Shown: piece after piece, positions 7,230 through 9,797 of the stretch
Layout of the letters: each line of letters opens with the position of its first letter
Numbering within the stretch: the stretch's first letter is position 1
Assembly: GCA_003155465.1 (NCBI GenBank)
Contig: PMCR01000343.1
Span: 1-9,797 of the forward strand
Origin: Myxococcales bacterium
Lineage (GTDB): Bacteria; Myxococcota; Polyangia; Fen-1088
DNA length: 9,797 nt
Direction of reading: 5' to 3'
Notes under the pieces: generated by a model
Seen by the model: the letters and a program-made list of their open reading frames with translations, nothing else
Told to the model about the DNA's origin: nothing
Databases searched by the model: none
Translations under genes and position numbers: made by a program

Positions 7230-7729
7230 GGACACAGTTCAGAATCACGTCTGCCCTTCTAAGCCAAATCCGCAAAGATCTCCGCCGGCCGCATTTGTTC
7301 GCATCAGAACGCGTTGGATTCATCTCGGCGGGCCTGGCTTGGTCTGGCAGCTCGGTGCTGATTCTCGCGCGGAACTACCACCCGGTGGCCGATGAGGACT
7401 ACCTCGATAGTACCGCGGTTGGCGCAATGATGGGACCCGAGGCGATCCGAAAAGCCATGGAGTTGGGGCTCTTGAAGAGAGATGCCGTCTTTCATGTACA
7501 TAGCCATGGTGGTCGCGGCGTTCCGGCCTTCAGCTCCATCGACCGTCGGGAGCACGCCAAGTTCGTCCCGGACTTCTTGAAGGTTGCTCCGCAGAATATT
7601 CATGGAGCACTTGTTCTCAGTGACTGCGCGGGAGCGGGCGTTATCTGGACGGCCGGCGCTCGTGCCCCCGAGCGAATCAGCAACTTCGTTGAGGTCGGTG
7701 CCCCACTCAGAAAATGGGGGATGCAGTGA
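7226..7729 (+). CDS. JAB/JAMM-domain metallopeptidase (deubiquitinase-like)
   Basis: The 167-residue protein has the JAMM zinc motif: H92-S93-H94, eight residues, then S103-x-x-D106 (HSHGGRGVPAFSSID), with E28 (ASERVGF) as the catalytic glutamate candidate. The spacer after HxH is one residue longer than the textbook seven. JAMM enzymes cleave after the glycine tail of ubiquitin-like proteins. Here the probable tasks are trimming the Ser-Ser from the multi-ubiquitin protein and removing it from targets. I chose the ATG at 7226 because it overlaps the E2 stop as ATGA; an in-frame ATG at 7115 lies deep inside the E2 gene. The downstream E1 gene overlaps its end. Metal-binding residues look intact, so activity is expected, in the cytoplasm. 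Confidence 0.87.
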   Translation: MRTQFRITSALLSQIRKDLRRPHLFASERVGFISAGLAWSGSSVLILARNYHPVADEDYLDSTAVGAMMGPEAIRKAMELGLLKRDAVFHVHSHGGRGVPAFSSIDRREHAKFVPDFLKVAPQNIHGALVLSDCAGAGVIWTAGARAPERISNFVEVGAPLRKWGMQ

Positions 7730-8670
7730 GACGTCTTGAGCGCCAAAGCTTCTTGGGACCTAACAGCGATCAGGTGCTGGCAAACACAAAAGTGGGTCTG
7801 GTCGGTCTTGGAGGCGGCGGTTCTCACCTCGTCCAGCAGTTCGCACATCTGGGCATTGGCGGTTTCGTCCTGGTCGATCCGGATGTGATCGATCTGGGCA
7901 ACACGAATCGGCTGGTCGGCGGTACCCTTGCCGACGTGGCGGCCCATCGGGCCAAGGTCCAAATTGCTGAACGCTTGATCCGGGGCCTCCAAACCGACGG
8001 CGATGTCAAATCGATCCAAGCCCGGTGGGAGTCCGCACTGGACGAGCTGAAGGGCTGCGATGTCATTGTCGGCGCTGTCGACTCCTACGGCGCCCGCGAT
8101 GAACTTGAACGCTTCGCCCGACGATACCTGATCCCGTACGTCGATATCGGGATGGACGTGCTGAAGTGCCGCGAGGGCGATTTCCTGATCAGCGGACAGG
8201 TCATCCTCTCGAGCCCAGGTGAGCCCTGCCTTAGGTGCTGCAATTTCATCACGGAGGAGCGCTTGGAGCGTGAGGCCGAGAAATACGGCGCAGCCGGCGG
8301 GCGACCTCAGGTCGTCTGGTCCAACGGCATTCTTGCATCGATCGCCGTGGGGATTGTCGTCGAGCTCTTAACGCCGTGGCGCAGAAGGACGGAGGGGTTC
8401 ATTTACCTAGAATATGACGGGAATCGGAAGACCGTGACCGTCAGTAACTGCGTGGCTGAGGTTGTTGGTCGGACCTGCTTGCATTACCCCGATGACGAGA
8501 GAGGTGATCCGGCGTTCGATGTGCGCCACCTGCGCGAGAAGAGTAATGTTTCCCCAAAATTGGATTTGTCTGGGCAAGTGGTAGGGTCCCCTCGCCGCAA
8601 GCTCTGGTGGCGACGCTTGGTGGATCGGATACTCGCCTGTCGCAACCGCCCACAGCACGACAGGCTGTAG
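7726..8670 (+). CDS. ThiF/E1-like modifier-activating enzyme
   Basis: Adenylating enzyme of the ThiF/MoeB/E1 superfamily. Numbering from the upstream ATG at 7714 (318 residues), it has the nucleotide-binding loop GLGGGGS (31-37), the acidic DPDVID (55-60), the arginine-finger-like NTNR (63-66), HRAK with K81, and AVDS with the Mg-binding D123. A likely zinc knuckle PCLRCC (C172, C175, C176) follows, with C246 and C255 as possible further ligands. It would adenylate the C-terminal glycine of the multi-ubiquitin protein and pass it to the E2-like protein. Where canonical E1s carry the catalytic cysteine just before the crossover helix, this protein reads VVWSNGILASIAVGIV, with no Cys. I prefer the GTG at 7726: it overlaps the JAB stop as GTGA and GGGGG lies 5 bases upstream. 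A ~50-residue basic tail is of unknown role. Confidence 0.88.
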   Translation: MRRLERQSFLGPNSDQVLANTKVGLVGLGGGGSHLVQQFAHLGIGGFVLVDPDVIDLGNTNRLVGGTLADVAAHRAKVQIAERLIRGLQTDGDVKSIQARWESALDELKGCDVIVGAVDSYGARDELERFARRYLIPYVDIGMDVLKCREGDFLISGQVILSSPGEPCLRCCNFITEERLEREAEKYGAAGGRPQVVWSNGILASIAVGIVVELLTPWRRRTEGFIYLEYDGNRKTVTVSNCVAEVVGRTCLHYPDDERGDPAFDVRHLREKSNVSPKLDLSGQVVGSPRRKLWWRRLVDRILACRNRPQHDRL

Positions 8671-9047
8671 CGGAACCCGGGCATACTAGCAAACGATTGC
8701 TGCCCATCCCCTTGACCCAGCGTCGCATATGCTCAAGAACACCGCCGACAGCATGGTCGACGGTGTTCTTGTTGGTGGTGACGTCAGTTCGAGCAGTTGA
8801 CAGCAGGTTGCCATAGCGGTGGCGAAACCTGAAGATCCGCGGCCATGGTTGGCAACAGATGGAATCCGATGCCTTGCCACAGTTGAGCCAATTTGTCAGT
8901 GCTTGCTGGCAGTTTACGAAATAGCCCCAACCGGATTTGAAGCCGTCTACTCCGAGCGAGAAGCCGGCGTCCTGGTAGGACAGAATCATGAAACGTGATC
9001 GCGCGATTGCTGGCTCTGTTCCTAGGGTTTTCGCGTGTGGCGTTGCC
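8671..9047. other. Gap of about 380 bases without a convincing gene
   Basis: Lies between the convergent E1 and integrase genes. Minus-strand frames (for example 8686-8880) are open but short, rich in Cys and Ser, have no recognisable motif and overlap one another, so I do not call them. The one clear structure is the inverted repeat at 8734-8771. A degraded mobile-element gene or the attachment site of the adjacent integrase could lie here, but no tRNA-like sequence is seen. Confidence 0.5.
8734..8771. repeat. 15-nt near-perfect inverted repeat (stem-loop)
   Basis: Arm CAAGAACACCGCCGA (8734-8748) pairs with TCGACGGTGTTCTTG (8757-8771) with one mismatch around an 8-base loop. It is 63 bases after the E1 stop and between convergent genes, so it could act as a bidirectional transcription end. 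No long T-run follows on the plus strand. A transposon or recombination-site origin is also possible. Confidence 0.6.
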
Positions 9048-9797
9048 TCATTCTTGCGGCTGGCAAAGGATTGTCGTCGACGGAGCGAGTGGAGCTGATG
9101 CCGACAGGTTGCCGTGCGGCCACGAGGTGCGATCCGGCTGGCCGAGCACTGCGACGGCTGAACGCAAAACCGACGGAGACATGTGCGAGTACCGCATGGT
9201 CATGTTGATGTCCGAGTGGCCCAGCAGGTCCTTGATAGCCATGACCGGAACACCGGCGGCGGCGAGTTGTGATGCGAAGCTATGGCGCAAAACGTGCCAG
9301 CCGATGTGCCTCACGCCGGCTCGCTCGCTCACGCGATTGAGTGCTGCATAGACCGCCTTGTAGTCGTGGAATGTGCCGCCGCGCCCGGGCCAGACTTTTC
9401 CCGAAGGTTTTCGCATTTGCGAGAGCGTGGCAAACACATCGTCAGTCATCGGGATGTGCCGGATCTTGTGGCTCTTGGGCGTTCCCACGATGCCTCTCGT
9501 GATGGAGCGGCAGACTGTTATCGTGCGGTTTTCGAAGCTCATGTCCTCCCATGCCAGGGCGAGGAGTTCGCCGAGGCGCATGCCGGTTCGGAGCGCCACC
9601 AACACCATCGAGTAGTAGTGCGGATCGGAAGCGGCGGCCGCGATCAGTCTCTCGCCTTCATCGGTAGTCAGAAAATCAAAGGGTGGAGTCGTCGTCTTGA
9701 GCGGCTTCACCGAGGGACAGGCCGCGATTCTTTCCCAGTCGACCGCCGTTCGTAGGCACTTCATGAGCACGCCAACGTGGGTGTTCACCGTTCTTGC
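9048..9797 (-). CDS. Tyrosine recombinase/integrase, N-terminus beyond the window
   Basis: The catalytic domain of a phage-integrase-family tyrosine recombinase is complete. Numbering from the GTG at 9788, it has R67 (ALRTGMRLGEL), K105 (TPKSHKIR), H165-x-x-R168 (WHVLRHSF), H191 (LLGHSD) and the nucleophile Y200 (TMRYSHM). Upstream of the domain, the frame stays open to the right edge and reads ARTVNTHVGVLMKCL, the usual end of the N-terminal core-binding domain. The GTG at 9788 is therefore an internal valine, and the gene is cut by the window rather than truncated in nature. It probably mobilises a genomic island containing the neighbouring defence genes, or one lying beyond the right edge. 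It points towards the ubiquitin-like operon and shares no operon with it. No attachment site is identified. Confidence 0.9.
   Translation of the reverse strand, partial: ARTVNTHVGVLMKCLRTAVDWERIAACPSVKPLKTTTPPFDFLTTDEGERLIAAAASDPHYYSMVLVALRTGMRLGELLALAWEDMSFENRTITVCRSITRGIVGTPKSHKIRHIPMTDDVFATLSQMRKPSGKVWPGRGGTFHDYKAVYAALNRVSERAGVRHIGWHVLRHSFASQLAAAGVPVMAIKDLLGHSDINMTMRYSHMSPSVLRSAVAVLGQPDRTSWPHGNLSASAPLAPSTTILCQPQE

Noticed and set aside
8441..8989. Minus-strand frame of 182 codons across the E1 end and the following gap
   Set aside because: About half of it is the antisense shadow of the E1 gene; the rest has no recognisable motif and is unusually rich in Cys and Trp.
9788..9797. Start of the integrase gene at the GTG at 9788
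   Set aside because: The reading frame continues to the window edge and the residues fit the core-binding domain (TVNTHVGVL), so the gene begins outside the window.

Overview
The window is an accessory (defence-island-like) region from a GC-rich bacterium. Shine-Dalgarno-like sites, ATGA/GTGA gene overlaps and an IS21-type remnant all say bacterial. I cannot fix the genus; a Gram-negative, proteobacterium-like host is only a guess. No housekeeping gene, rRNA, tRNA or CRISPR array is visible.

Layout from left to right. (1) Positions 25-402 hold a decayed 5' fragment of an IS21-family istA transposase. (2) Positions 469-4983 hold a two-gene plus-strand operon: a small protein with a PD-(D/E)XK nuclease signature, then a 1196-residue superfamily 2 (Ski2-like) DEAH helicase. 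This nuclease-helicase pair most resembles the Hachiman anti-phage system (HamA/HamB). (3) Positions 5139-6064, minus strand, hold an XRE-family repressor translationally coupled to an ImmA/IrrE-type zinc metallopeptidase. (4) Positions 6065-6231 are an AT-rich divergent control region with repeated TGACA/TGTCA half-sites. (5) Positions 6232-8670, plus strand, hold a tightly packed four-gene operon: a triple beta-grasp (multi-ubiquitin) protein ending Gly-Gly-Gly-Ser-Ser, an E2-like protein, a JAB/JAMM peptidase and a ThiF/E1-like adenylating enzyme. (6) Positions 8671-9047 show no convincing gene but carry a near-perfect 15-nt inverted repeat. (7) From 9048 to the right edge, minus strand, is a tyrosine recombinase whose N-terminus lies outside the window.

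How the parts may work together. The multi-ubiquitin operon has the parts of a bacterial ubiquitin-like conjugation pathway: the JAB enzyme could trim the Ser-Ser tail, the E1 could adenylate the exposed glycine end, and the E2-like protein could pass the modifier to a target. It is divergent from a repressor/anti-repressor pair of the ImmR/ImmA kind, and the shared spacer holds likely operators. The simplest reading is that the ubiquitin-like operon is kept silent and released when the metallopeptidase cleaves the repressor. With the Hachiman-like pair, the integrase and the IS remnant, this is a mobile defence cluster. The most interesting points are the proposed switch, the uncleavable-looking triple modifier, and an E1 with no cysteine where the canonical catalytic cysteine would lie.
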